A stretch of DNA of 22,850 bases from an uncultured Bacilli bacterium (GCA_910577075.1 CAJTKV010000029.1:1837-24686); one strand, 5' to 3'; numbered from the stretch's first letter, positions 1 through 6,697 are shown. Program-made: numbers and translations. The notes: generated by a model from the sequence alone, not told the origin.

Positions 1-267
1 ATAAATTACCAACCAAGTCAACAGCCAGTTGCCCCTCAACCACAGATAGAAGTTGCTCAACCTGTTCCTGTAAATCAAGTAGGGGGAAATTCCCAAATTA
101 TTCAGTCAGTTCAAAATGTTCCAACTCCAAATCCTCAAATTGTCAATACAGCACCTATTAATCAGGAAATTGTGCAATCACCACCAGTACCTCCTGTACA
201 AATTATTAGCAATCCTGAAGTTCAACAACAAAGTCAAGATAATAGTATGATAGATTTAGGAGATTAA
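1..267 (+). CDS. C-terminal fragment of a Pro/Gln-rich protein
   Basis: Open from the window edge in frame 1 to a TAA at 265-267, giving 88 residues. The tail is low in complexity and rich in Pro, Gln, Asn and Val (repeated QP, PQ and PVPP-like steps), ending in DNSMIDLGD. It has no membrane segment and no domain I recognise. Such tails are usually disordered, flexible extensions of a larger protein whose body lies upstream of the window. A strong terminator follows directly, so this is the last gene of its transcript. Function unknown. Confidence 0.7.
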   Translation: MNYQPSQQPVAPQPQIEVAQPVPVNQVGGNSQIIQSVQNVPTPNPQIVNTAPINQEIVQSPPVPPVQIISNPEVQQQSQDNSMIDLGD

Positions 268-295
268 ACAAAATTAACTTTAATTTTGTTTTTTT
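268..295 (+). terminator. Intrinsic terminator after the partial gene
   Basis: ACAAAATTA (268-276) pairs with TAATTTTGT (281-289) around a 4-base loop and is followed by a run of T. It begins immediately after the TAA stop. Confidence 0.85.
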
Positions 296-305
296 ATGTA
301 AAATG

Positions 306-334
306 TTGCAAGTAAATGAAATTTTATTTATAAT
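306..334 (+). promoter_or_regulatory. Sigma-A-type promoter for the 362-2370 gene pair
   Basis: TTGCAA (306-311), a 17-base spacer, and a perfect TATAAT (329-334). It lies 28 bases before the preferred ATG and just after the upstream terminator, so it should drive the unknown gene and the recombinase together. Confidence 0.75.
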
Positions 335-361
335 TGAAGTAAGATGGTAGGAGGGTTAGAT

Positions 362-1474
362 ATGGCATACTTTTTAGGAAATAAACAATATGGAAAATTA
401 AAACCGCTAGAATTAATTGATGAAAACGGAGAAAAAATACCTAACAAGCTTCTCGATATATTAAAATTCACAACTAGTTTTGATACGGAAATTGACTTAA
501 AAGAATATCTATCAGAACACTTTTTAATCGAAAACTTTTCTGCCAATTTGTGCTATTTAATAAGTAAAGGGCCAAAAAATAATCGCCGTTATGAAATAAT
601 TAGGCAAGGAGATACAGTTTATTTATCAGATGCAGCTAAATACTTTGATGTTTCCTATCTAAAGAAGTATGTGGATGATCATAAATTAGATGGTGACTTT
701 TTATCTCATTTGTTGAGCTTCTACTTGAAAAAATTTGGCCTTTTAAGTCTTGCTCTTAAGCAATTTAATGAGAGAGCTTATAATTATGCTGAATTAAATA
801 ACATATTAGAATCTTTGCTTAAAGCTGACTTTAGTCAAGCGTTAATAAATCATTTATTAAAAATTAAAGAACTTATTGATTGTCCAGAATCCGTAGATAT
901 ACATGGAAGAGTATGTTTAACAAAAAAGGAAGATACCTATTATCAAAGTTTATTAGATAATTTATATTACATAATATCTCAGGATGATGATGATGTAAGA
1001 AGATTCGTCAATGTCTTAAAGGGACGCTACCGTTTTCCAGCAATTCCAGCAATTCAAATTTTAGAAAAGATAAATAGTATTTGCCATTATATTACGACAG
1101 TAGGAGCAAATAATATGGAAGAGTATGATGAAGATGATAATCTGCATACTAACTGTGAACAATTTGTATCATTGTTGCTCTATACCTATAATCCTCAAAC
1201 CAATGATTATAAAAAAGTAAATGGAAGGTATAAAGTGAATGAGCGAAATCTTTGTGATTTAGCGATGTTTATTGCCAATTATGAGGAATATACTGATAGC
1301 ATAAACATTGTCGTCAGAAATACTTATAGTGCGCCACCAACCACCACAGCATTCGACGAAGAAGAGGAGGAAAGAGAAGAGTTCTTAGAAGAAAGTGATT
1401 TCCGCCGCTGTGGTCAATCTAGTGCCGATTATGGCTATAATCTTCGCTATGGCGATGGCAATAATGAGTGGTGA
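362..1474 (+). CDS. Unrecognised 370-aa protein
   Basis: I start it at ATG 362, because AGGAGGG at about 349-355 sits correctly before it; the in-frame ATG at 344 would place that ribosome site inside the gene. The protein appears soluble, with no signal peptide or membrane segment. The N-terminal half mixes charged and hydrophobic stretches, the middle (about residues 100-190) looks helical, and near the C terminus there is a strongly acidic cluster (DEEEEEREE, coded around 1355-1384) before a Tyr/Gly-rich end. I recognise no family. It ends 5 bases before the ATG of the recombinase and shares its promoter, so the two are probably co-transcribed. Function unknown. Confidence 0.8.
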   Translation: MAYFLGNKQYGKLKPLELIDENGEKIPNKLLDILKFTTSFDTEIDLKEYLSEHFLIENFSANLCYLISKGPKNNRRYEIIRQGDTVYLSDAAKYFDVSYLKKYVDDHKLDGDFLSHLLSFYLKKFGLLSLALKQFNERAYNYAELNNILESLLKADFSQALINHLLKIKELIDCPESVDIHGRVCLTKKEDTYYQSLLDNLYYIISQDDDDVRRFVNVLKGRYRFPAIPAIQILEKINSICHYITTVGANNMEEYDEDDNLHTNCEQFVSLLLYTYNPQTNDYKKVNGRYKVNERNLCDLAMFIANYEEYTDSINIVVRNTYSAPPTTTAFDEEEEEREEFLEESDFRRCGQSSADYGYNLRYGDGNNEW

Positions 1475-1479
1475 GTTTC

Positions 1480-2370
1480 ATGGGTGAACAAATTAAAAAA
1501 TATATTGAATATATAAGAACCGAGAGAAATTACTCTGATTTGACCGAAAAAAATTATTTGATTGATTTAGAGCAGTTTGAAGAATACCTAATTACCCATC
1601 GACTCAATTACAAAAATTTGACTTACAAAGATATAGGCAAGTACATTTCCTATTTGAAAGAAAAACATCATTTAAAGAGCACAAGTATTAACCGCCATCT
1701 TTCAACGTTGAGAAGTTTTTATACGTATATGTTAAATAGAGAAGTGGTAAATAGTAATCCCTTCAAATTAGTAAATGGTCCTAAAAATGAGCAAAAGTTG
1801 CCCAACTATATGAAATATTCAGAGTTTGAAGAAATGCTTAATGCCTGTGATGATACATCCTTAGGGATTCGTAATAGATGCCTATTAGAACTTTTATTGG
1901 CAACAGGCGCTCGTATTGGCGAATTAATTAATATTAAAGTATCCGATATCGACTTCGTTAATAGGGAGATAAAAGTGCTAGGAAAAGGTAATAAAGAGCG
2001 AATATGTTATTTTAATGAACAAAGCCATAAAGCATTAGATAATTATTTAGAAAATAGTAGATTGATATTATTAAAAAATAAAAAGAGTGATCGATTATTC
2101 ATCAATCACGTAGGTGGAAATCTAACTGATAGAGGAGTAAGAGAAATTTTAGATAATATAATTCATAAATGCACTTTAAAAAACAAGGTAACTCCCCATA
2201 CTTTTCGCCATACTTTTGCTACTATGCTTTTAAATGAGGGATGTGACTTAAAAAGTGTTCAAGAGCTTCTAGGACACGTCAATTTAAGTACGACAAGCAT
2301 TTATACGCATATAACTAATGAGCGCATAAAAAACATTTACTTACATACTCATCCAAGAAGCAAAAAATAG
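1480..2370 (+). CDS. XerC/XerD-family tyrosine recombinase
   Basis: A 296-residue site-specific recombinase, normal XerC/XerD length. The N-terminal SAM-like DNA-binding domain covers about residues 1-85. The catalytic domain carries the full set of active-site residues: Arg145 in TGARIGEL, a beta-hairpin lysine in VLGKGNKER, His240-x-x-Arg243 in HTFRHTF, His266 in LGHVN, and the nucleophile Tyr275 in SIYTH. Family members resolve chromosome dimers at dif sites, usually as an XerC-XerD pair; XerD rather than XerC cannot be decided here. I start it at ATG 1480; GTG codons at 1468 and 1471 overlap the upstream stop. No phage or transposon genes lie beside it, which favours a housekeeping Xer. 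Its 3' end overlaps the convergent gerM by 22 bases. Confidence 0.93.
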   Translation: MGEQIKKYIEYIRTERNYSDLTEKNYLIDLEQFEEYLITHRLNYKNLTYKDIGKYISYLKEKHHLKSTSINRHLSTLRSFYTYMLNREVVNSNPFKLVNGPKNEQKLPNYMKYSEFEEMLNACDDTSLGIRNRCLLELLLATGARIGELINIKVSDIDFVNREIKVLGKGNKERICYFNEQSHKALDNYLENSRLILLKNKKSDRLFINHVGGNLTDRGVREILDNIIHKCTLKNKVTPHTFRHTFATMLLNEGCDLKSVQELLGHVNLSTTSIYTHITNERIKNIYLHTHPRSKK

Positions 2371-3281
2371 TTGCTTATTATGTTATCATTAATTGAATAA
2401 CTAACATTATCGATATCATAGTTTTCTTGAACGGATAAATTGATCGCATATGTTACTTCCTCAATAATATTAGAACTATTAATATCGCTTAATATTTGTT
2501 CATTAAAATTAAGTATTAGAGATTTATCTAATAATTCATAATTTATCAATTGGGTTTCTTCATTGATATAACTTATTAAATTGGCTTTATACGTAGATGA
2601 GCTTTTTAACTCATCTATTATTATTTCTACCTTTTCTTTTTCATTATTAGTATATTTTGTCACGGGAATATAATATAAATAATCATTTTTTTTAGCTAAA
2701 TAATATATCGTAACCTCGGAAATATTATGCATTGATTTTAAATCATATTCTTTATTTATTTTATAAGATCTATCCAGTGTTTCATCTAATTTTTTGTGAG
2801 AATGGGGAAGTTTTTCCATTCTTTTTCCATTGACTAGTAAAGATATCTTATTAATATCCTTTAGCGCAGTAATACTATAGATAAGTGCTTCTACCAGTTT
2901 TTCTTCATATTTTTCATCGACATTTAATATTTCTTTTGAAAAATCCAAGTTTACTAAATCCTTTTTAATTTCTATGTTCATAAGTTTAGTGTTTTCAGGA
3001 ATGACAGCTTTAAATCCTTCGCGAATTTTAAGTGAATTATGATTGTTAATTGTTAGTACATCGACAATTTCCTTTATCTTTCCTTTATTACTCGTCGCTG
3101 TAAACATAAAGTCTAATCTCGCAACATAATTATTTTCATCTAATAAATAAATTACTCCTGTTTCTTCTTCACTCTTTAAAGATATAGTGGGTTTTTCTTT
3201 GGGATATAGAATAATTATTTCTACTACAATCAAACAAGACAATAGTAATCCGAGTTTTTTTAGAAGTTTTTTCTTTAACAT
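2349..3281 (-). CDS. gerM: GerM-like spore protein with two GerMN domains
   Basis: A 310-residue protein with a basic N terminus and a hydrophobic segment (about residues 10-26), then two similar halves (about 60-160 and 195-300). Each resembles the GerMN fold, with 'xxVNLDFSKE' in the first and 'SLILNFNEQ' in the second, each followed by a helix of the 'VEALIYSITAL' type. In Bacillus subtilis GerM is a mother-cell membrane-anchored lipoprotein with tandem GerMN domains that supports the SpoIIIA-SpoIIQ channel. A possible lipobox LLSC puts Cys at residue 16, but hydrophobic residues continue after it, so a plain membrane anchor is equally likely. The start at 3281 has GAGGTG upstream; the in-frame ATG at 3293 overlaps that site. 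CATATAAT, a sigma-E-like -10, lies upstream, but its -35 match is poor. Confidence 0.85.
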   Translation of the reverse strand: MLKKKLLKKLGLLLSCLIVVEIIILYPKEKPTISLKSEEETGVIYLLDENNYVARLDFMFTATSNKGKIKEIVDVLTINNHNSLKIREGFKAVIPENTKLMNIEIKKDLVNLDFSKEILNVDEKYEEKLVEALIYSITALKDINKISLLVNGKRMEKLPHSHKKLDETLDRSYKINKEYDLKSMHNISEVTIYYLAKKNDYLYYIPVTKYTNNEKEKVEIIIDELKSSSTYKANLISYINEETQLINYELLDKSLILNFNEQILSDINSSNIIEEVTYAINLSVQENYDIDNVSYSINDNIISNYFLLLG

Positions 3282-3314
3282 GATACACCTCATTAAATTA
3301 TATGTCTATAATAT

Positions 3315-3339
3315 GAAAAAAAGTCGCCTTTTAGCGACT
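3315..3339 (-). terminator. Intrinsic terminator after gerE (minus strand)
   Basis: On the minus strand AGTCGC pairs with GCGACT (plus positions 3334-3339 and 3322-3327) around a 6-base loop and is followed by seven T. The stem begins within the gerE stop codon, so gerE and gerM are probably separate transcripts. Confidence 0.8.
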
Positions 3340-3547
3340 ATTTTATCTTTAATTCTCCAAGTTTTATTAGTTCAATAACGGCATTATATCTTGATTTTAC
3401 TTCAAGTTTTTGCATCACATTAGAAATGTGGTTTCTAACGGTTTTTTCACTTATATTCAAATTATCAGCTACTTCATTTGTCGTTTTATTTAAAGTTAAT
3501 AACTCAAATATTTCTTTTTCTCTTGGAGTTAAAATATTTGATTTCAT
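3338..3547 (-). CDS. gerE: GerE, LuxR-type late mother-cell transcription regulator
   Basis: A 69-residue protein made almost entirely of a LuxR-type helix-turn-helix. The stretches LTPREKEIFELL, ISEKTVRNHISNVMQKL and AVIELIKLGEL closely follow B. subtilis GerE, as I remember it (LTKREREVFELL, ISEKTVRNHISNAMQKL). Like GerE it lacks a receiver domain and is close to GerE's 74-residue length. GerE works with sigma-K late in the mother cell to activate coat genes and repress others. The start at 3547 is preceded by GTGAGG, and a sigma-K-like promoter lies further upstream. It sits between spoIIIAH and gerM on the same strand. Confidence 0.93.
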   Translation of the reverse strand: MKSNILTPREKEIFELLTLNKTTNEVADNLNISEKTVRNHISNVMQKLEVKSRYNAVIELIKLGELKIK

Positions 3548-3579
3548 TTACAACCTCACTTTCATATATCTAACCACTA

Positions 3580-3609
3580 TATTTTATGACAGATATATGT
3601 TTTAGTGTG
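3580..3609 (-). promoter_or_regulatory. Sigma-K-like promoter of gerE
   Basis: On the minus strand CACA (plus 3606-3609), 17 bases, then CATAAAATA (plus 3580-3588). This matches the sigma-K pattern mACm-N16/17-CATAnnnTA at every fixed position. It lies in the short gap between spoIIIAH and gerE. In B. subtilis gerE is sigma-K dependent, so the match is in the expected place. Read by eye, not scored. Confidence 0.6.
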
Positions 3610-3611
3610 GG

Positions 3612-4103
3612 TTATTGAAATTTTACAGTTACATAAAAATTATTATTTAGTTCTTTATTTACAGTTGCAATTATATCGTTTGCTAAAGTATACGAGTGTT
3701 CTTTATTTACAATTGTAATTTTTACTTTATTATCCTTTATTTCAACAAAGGAAGATACTTTGAAATTGTCGTTAATGATTCCTTCTAGTTTTTCTTCATT
3801 GGCTTTTGTTGAATTCAAGTATTTTATTTGCTCATATGCTTCATTTTTCTCATCAGCGGTTTTTTTAGTATCTAAAAGTATTTCTTGCAATAACTGTATA
3901 CTGTCTAAGTGTTGTTCTTCTTTAGATACACGCATAGCTGTTAGAACTTCACTTTCCTCAATTTTCGTTTCAATTATCTCTTCATTTGGCTTTGATGAGA
4001 AAACTAAATTCGTTTCTTCGCTTGGAATAGCAATATAGTATATTGCCAGTACTAATATAATACTCGACAGTGTCAAGAACCATAAATTTGTTTTATTTAT
4101 CAT
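3612..4103 (-). CDS. spoIIIAH: SpoIIIAH-like spore channel protein
   Basis: A 163-residue protein with a short basic N terminus, one membrane segment (about residues 7-25, NLWFLTLSSIILVLAIYY), a charged linker with predicted helices (about 50-110), and a C-terminal domain ending in 'VNKEHSYTLANDIIATV' and 'YVTVKFQ'. The N terminus (compare VWLLTMLSLVVVLSVYY of B. subtilis) and the C-terminal EHS...AN.II pattern fit SpoIIIAH. That protein spans the outer forespore membrane and pairs with SpoIIQ to form the channel between the two cells. It is usually the last gene of the spoIIIAA-AH operon; here it stands alone next to gerE and gerM, and its upstream side is the divergent bacteriocin region. 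GGAGGG precedes the ATG. Confidence 0.85.
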   Translation of the reverse strand: MINKTNLWFLTLSSIILVLAIYYIAIPSEETNLVFSSKPNEEIIETKIEESEVLTAMRVSKEEQHLDSIQLLQEILLDTKKTADEKNEAYEQIKYLNSTKANEEKLEGIINDNFKVSSFVEIKDNKVKITIVNKEHSYTLANDIIATVNKELNNNFYVTVKFQ

Positions 4104-4123
4104 ATACCCTCCATTACTGTTAC

Positions 4124-4152
4124 ATTATATGGAGTATATCTGTTAATTATTC
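4124..4152 (-). promoter_or_regulatory. Sigma-E-like promoter of spoIIIAH
   Basis: On the minus strand GAATAAT (plus 4146-4152), 14 bases, then CATATAAT (plus 4124-4131). Against the sigma-E pattern kmATATT-N14-CATACAmT there is one mismatch in each element and the spacing is exact. The spoIIIA operon is sigma-E dependent in B. subtilis. The -35 directly abuts the end of the micro-ORF at 4153. Confidence 0.55.
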
Positions 4153-4206
4153 CTAAATAAATAGTGAAAGGCATCTCATAATCTGTTTAAATAATAAAAA
4201 TCCCAT
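4153..4206 (-). CDS. Micro-ORF: 17-aa hydrophobic peptide with strong ribosome site
   Basis: On the minus strand ATG (4206-4204) opens 17 codons, MGFLLFKQIMRCLSLFI, ending in TAG at 4155-4153. GGAAAGGAG lies five bases before the ATG, nearly the same leader as in front of the first bacteriocin peptide (6374-6392). About 30 bases further upstream is one copy of the promoter-like element whose twin faces the bacteriocin transporter. The peptide is hydrophobic with one Lys, one Arg and one Cys. It could be a signalling peptide, a small membrane-active peptide, or a regulatory leader for spoIIIAH. No known family is recognised. The case rests on translation and promoter signals, since the ORF is too short for coding statistics. 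Confidence 0.45.
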   Translation of the reverse strand: MGFLLFKQIMRCLSLFI

Positions 4207-4236
4207 TTTTTCTCCTTTCCATTCTCTTTCTCATAA

Positions 4237-4268
4237 TATATGTACACCAAAGAAATCCTTTTTACTTG
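4237..4268 (-). promoter_or_regulatory. Divergent promoter-like element, minus-strand copy
   Basis: Read on the minus strand: CAAGTAA (plus 4262-4268), 14 bases, GTGTACATATA (plus 4237-4247). All 18 fixed bases and the spacing match the plus-strand copy at 4314-4345. If AAGTAA is the -35 and TACATA the -10, their spacing is 17. It points at the micro-ORF and then spoIIIAH. I cannot assign it to a known sigma factor. Confidence 0.6.
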
Positions 4269-4313
4269 AAATTTAAAGAAAAGTTCAAAAAATTAAAAAA
4301 GTTTCGAAAAAAA

Positions 4314-4345
4314 CAAGTAATTTTGAATTTAATCGTGTACATATA
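4314..4345 (+). promoter_or_regulatory. Divergent promoter-like element, plus-strand copy
   Basis: CAAGTAA (4314-4320), 14 bases, GTGTACATATA (4335-4345), just before AAGGGAGG and the GTG start of the bacteriocin exporter. It mirrors the copy at 4237-4268 across a 45-base A-rich centre (4269-4313). No good sigma-A -35/-10 pair is visible here, which suggests a dedicated sigma factor or activator. Confidence 0.6.
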
Positions 4346-4365
4346 GAGTGAAGGGAGGAAAAGAA

Positions 4366-6375
4366 GTGAAAAAAAAGTTAATCGTGATTCAAGAAGAAAT
4401 TAGTGATTGCGGAGCTTGCTCATTGCTATCAATAATCAGATATTATGGCGGTAATGCTAATTTAGAAAATATACGTTCTTTATCATTGACAACACATTAT
4501 GGAGTTACAGCTCTAAACCTTATTGATTGTGCTAAAAAATATGGGTTTGATGCACTTGGCAAAAAGGTTTCTGATTTAAAGAATTTACATTTGCCTCTTA
4601 TTGCGCATCTGAATATTAATAATTCTCTTTCTCATTTTGTAGTAGTATATCAATACGAAGGAGAAAATGTAATCATAATGGATCCTGCCAAAGGAAAAAG
4701 AGTACTTAGTGTTTTAGAGTTTAATGAGTTATTTACGGGGAATATAATTGAATTATATCCTAAAAATATCAGTGTGGAACACTCGTGTGATAATCGCGTA
4801 ATGAAACACCTTATAAATGTTCATATGAAACAAAAGAAAAAAGTTTTTATTCTTTTGTTAATGGTCATTTTTATAATCATTCTAACAATACTAAATAGCC
4901 TATATATTAATATAATGCTTAACACAGATAAAAAATTATTTTTATTCATAGCATTTATCTTAGTTGTTCTCTTCAGGGGTGTTTTGGACAATCGGGTTAA
5001 TATATTCAAAAGTAGGCTAAGTATCAATGTTTCTAAAGAATTATTACCTAATTTTTTTAAGCATATTCTTTTTCTCCCTTTAAATTATATACATTTAAAA
5101 GATTCTGGAGAGATAATCAAAAGGATGGATGAATTTGAAGAGGTCAAAAATATCACATTTGAATTTATTATTACGTTCATCATTAATACCTTACTGATAA
5201 TTATATTGCTAATATTATTGATGTACATTCGCCAATATTTCCTATTTCTAACACTTATCCTAATAGCGATATATTTATTATATGTAATATTTTCTTGTCG
5301 TAATATTAAAGAATTTGTTGATAATTTATTAGCTTCCTCAACCGAGTATCATTCTGTAATAGTTGATAGTATCTCTGGCCTTACAAGTATTAATCATGCT
5401 CATGCCGAAAATTATGCTCTAAACAAAGTCAACAATAGTTTAGATGTTTATCTCCAAAATAATCATAAATATGAAAAATATATCTATAAAACAGCAATGA
5501 TTAAAGGTATAATAATCGGTCTATTTGAACTGATAAGTAATACAATTCTTTTATCTAATTATTTCAAAGGCTATATTACTCTAGAGACAATTATTCTCAT
5601 AAATAATTTAATAGTGTTAGTGCTATCTTCTGTGGAAAATATAGCAAACCTAATTCCAAACTTAATATACTATAAAGGTATAATTACTAGAGTAAATGAG
5701 TTTTATGATTTAAAAGAAGATAATTTTGATGGTGATGCTTTTGTCAATGGAGCAATTGAGTTTTCCAACGTCAGTTTTAGTTATAATAAATTGACAAAAA
5801 TTATAGAAAATCTAAGTTTTAAAATAGATAAAGGAGAAAAGATTATTATTAAAGGTACGAGTGGGAAAGGGAAATCAACTATATGCAAGCTTATTAATAA
5901 AGAATATGATAATTATAGCGGAAAAATATTAATAGGTGAAAGAGAAATTGCAAGCATTTCTACCAAAGAATTAAGAGAGCATATAAGCTATTCATGTCAG
6001 ACAGAAAAAATTTTCACGGGAACTATAAGAGAAAATATTTTAATGGGAAAAGAGGTAGACGAAGAAAAATTCAATGAGATTATCAATATATGCGAATTAT
6101 ATAGAATAGTGAAAAATCGTCCTTTTAAATATGATACCTTCCTGTATGGAGGAGGAGAGGAGTTATCAGGTGGCGAAAGACAGTTAATTATTCTTGCAAG
6201 GACGCTTATTCTTGGTAAAAACATAATTATTCTTGATGAAACTCTTTCTGAAGTAAATGACATGCTAGAAGATCGAATCTTAAAAAAAATATTTGCCTAT
6301 TTTAAAGAAACTACTATAATCTATATTTCTCATAAGAATAAGAAAAAATATTTTAAGAGAGTCATAAATGTATAG
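4366..6375 (+). CDS. Bacteriocin ABC exporter with C39 leader peptidase
   Basis: A 669-residue peptidase-transporter that should cut double-glycine leaders and pump the mature peptides out, powered by ATP. The N-terminal C39 domain has Gln9 and catalytic Cys15 in QEEISDCGAC, His90 in LSHFVVVY and Asp106 in IMDPAKG. About six membrane segments lie between residues 155 and 440. The nucleotide-binding domain has Walker A GTSGKGKST from residue 497, a Q-loop in SCQTEKIF, signature LSGGERQ at 600, Walker B ending Asp624-Glu625, and His656. All catalytic residues are present, so it should be active. I start it at GTG 4366 because AAGGGAGG (4351-4358) precedes it; the in-frame GTG 4348 overlaps that site. 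Two small GG-leader genes follow after 14 bases. No HlyD-type accessory protein is present in the window. Confidence 0.95.
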   Translation: MKKKLIVIQEEISDCGACSLLSIIRYYGGNANLENIRSLSLTTHYGVTALNLIDCAKKYGFDALGKKVSDLKNLHLPLIAHLNINNSLSHFVVVYQYEGENVIIMDPAKGKRVLSVLEFNELFTGNIIELYPKNISVEHSCDNRVMKHLINVHMKQKKKVFILLLMVIFIIILTILNSLYINIMLNTDKKLFLFIAFILVVLFRGVLDNRVNIFKSRLSINVSKELLPNFFKHILFLPLNYIHLKDSGEIIKRMDEFEEVKNITFEFIITFIINTLLIIILLILLMYIRQYFLFLTLILIAIYLLYVIFSCRNIKEFVDNLLASSTEYHSVIVDSISGLTSINHAHAENYALNKVNNSLDVYLQNNHKYEKYIYKTAMIKGIIIGLFELISNTILLSNYFKGYITLETIILINNLIVLVLSSVENIANLIPNLIYYKGIITRVNEFYDLKEDNFDGDAFVNGAIEFSNVSFSYNKLTKIIENLSFKIDKGEKIIIKGTSGKGKSTICKLINKEYDNYSGKILIGEREIASISTKELREHISYSCQTEKIFTGTIRENILMGKEVDEEKFNEIINICELYRIVKNRPFKYDTFLYGGGEELSGGERQLIILARTLILGKNIIILDETLSEVNDMLEDRILKKIFAYFKETTIIYISHKNKKKYFKRVINV

Positions 6376-6389
6376 GAAAGGAGAAAAAA

Positions 6390-6530
6390 ATGGTACTAAG
6401 TAACGAAGAATTAAATGAAGTTGTTGGTGGCGGAATAAAAATTGGCATTTCTATAGTCGTAGCAGCTGTAGTTACCTTTGTCATTGGCGTTATCGACGGC
6501 TACTTTCGTCCATTAAAGTGTAACAAATAA
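6390..6530 (+). CDS. Double-glycine bacteriocin peptide A (class IIb-like)
   Basis: A 46-codon gene preceded by GGAAAGGAG. The first 14 residues, MVLSNEELNEVVGG, fit the double-glycine leader pattern (LSxxELxxIxGG). Cleavage after GG would release a 32-residue peptide starting GIKIG. It has a hydrophobic centre and two GxxxG motifs (GIKIG and GVIDG), then a basic end, RPLKCNK, with a single Cys. GxxxG motifs are typical of two-peptide class IIb bacteriocins, whose partners pack as helices in the target membrane. Its TAA overlaps the ATG of peptide B, so the two are translationally coupled. The peptide sequence itself matches no named bacteriocin that I know. Confidence 0.88.
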   Translation: MVLSNEELNEVVGGGIKIGISIVVAAVVTFVIGVIDGYFRPLKCNK

Positions 6531-6691
6531 TGATTTTAAAAGATTATGAATTATATGAAGTTATTGGTGGAGCTGCTCAAACATCAAGTTCACTAATAAA
6601 CTCAATATCAAAACTTTTAACGACTATTCTTGATATTGGACGTGCATTAGGCAGTTCATTGAGATATGCCTTTAAAGGAAAAAGATGTTAA
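6530..6691 (+). CDS. Double-glycine bacteriocin peptide B (class IIb-like)
   Basis: A 53-codon gene whose ATG overlaps the stop of peptide A (TAATG). The leader MILKDYELYEVIGG is again 14 residues ending in GG, with the conserved EL and I positions. The predicted mature peptide has 39 residues: a Ser/Thr-rich start, an amphipathic middle, a GxxxG motif (GRALG), and a basic tail ending KGKRC with one Cys at the very end. No separate ribosome site is visible, so it probably depends on translation of peptide A, which would favour balanced amounts of the two. A terminator follows at once, making it the last gene of the cassette. Confidence 0.88.
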   Translation: MILKDYELYEVIGGAAQTSSSLINSISKLLTTILDIGRALGSSLRYAFKGKRC

Positions 6692-6697
6692 TTAAAG

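Noticed and set aside
309..329. A third CAAGTAA (309-315) that might belong to the divergent element
   Set aside because: The sequence 14 bases later is not GTGTACATATA, and the site is better explained as part of the TTGCAA/TATAAT promoter.
1480..2370. The tyrosine recombinase as an integrase of a mobile element
   Set aside because: No attachment-site repeats, phage or conjugation genes flank it, and its length and motifs are those of housekeeping Xer proteins.
2358..2376. Hairpin AAGCAA/TTGCTT at the xer/gerM junction as a terminator
   Set aside because: The stem is short and no T tail follows on either strand.
4104..4365. Riboswitch, tRNA or small RNA in the largest intergenic region
   Set aside because: No cloverleaf, conserved aptamer pattern or terminator hairpin is visible; the region is explained by promoters and a micro-ORF.
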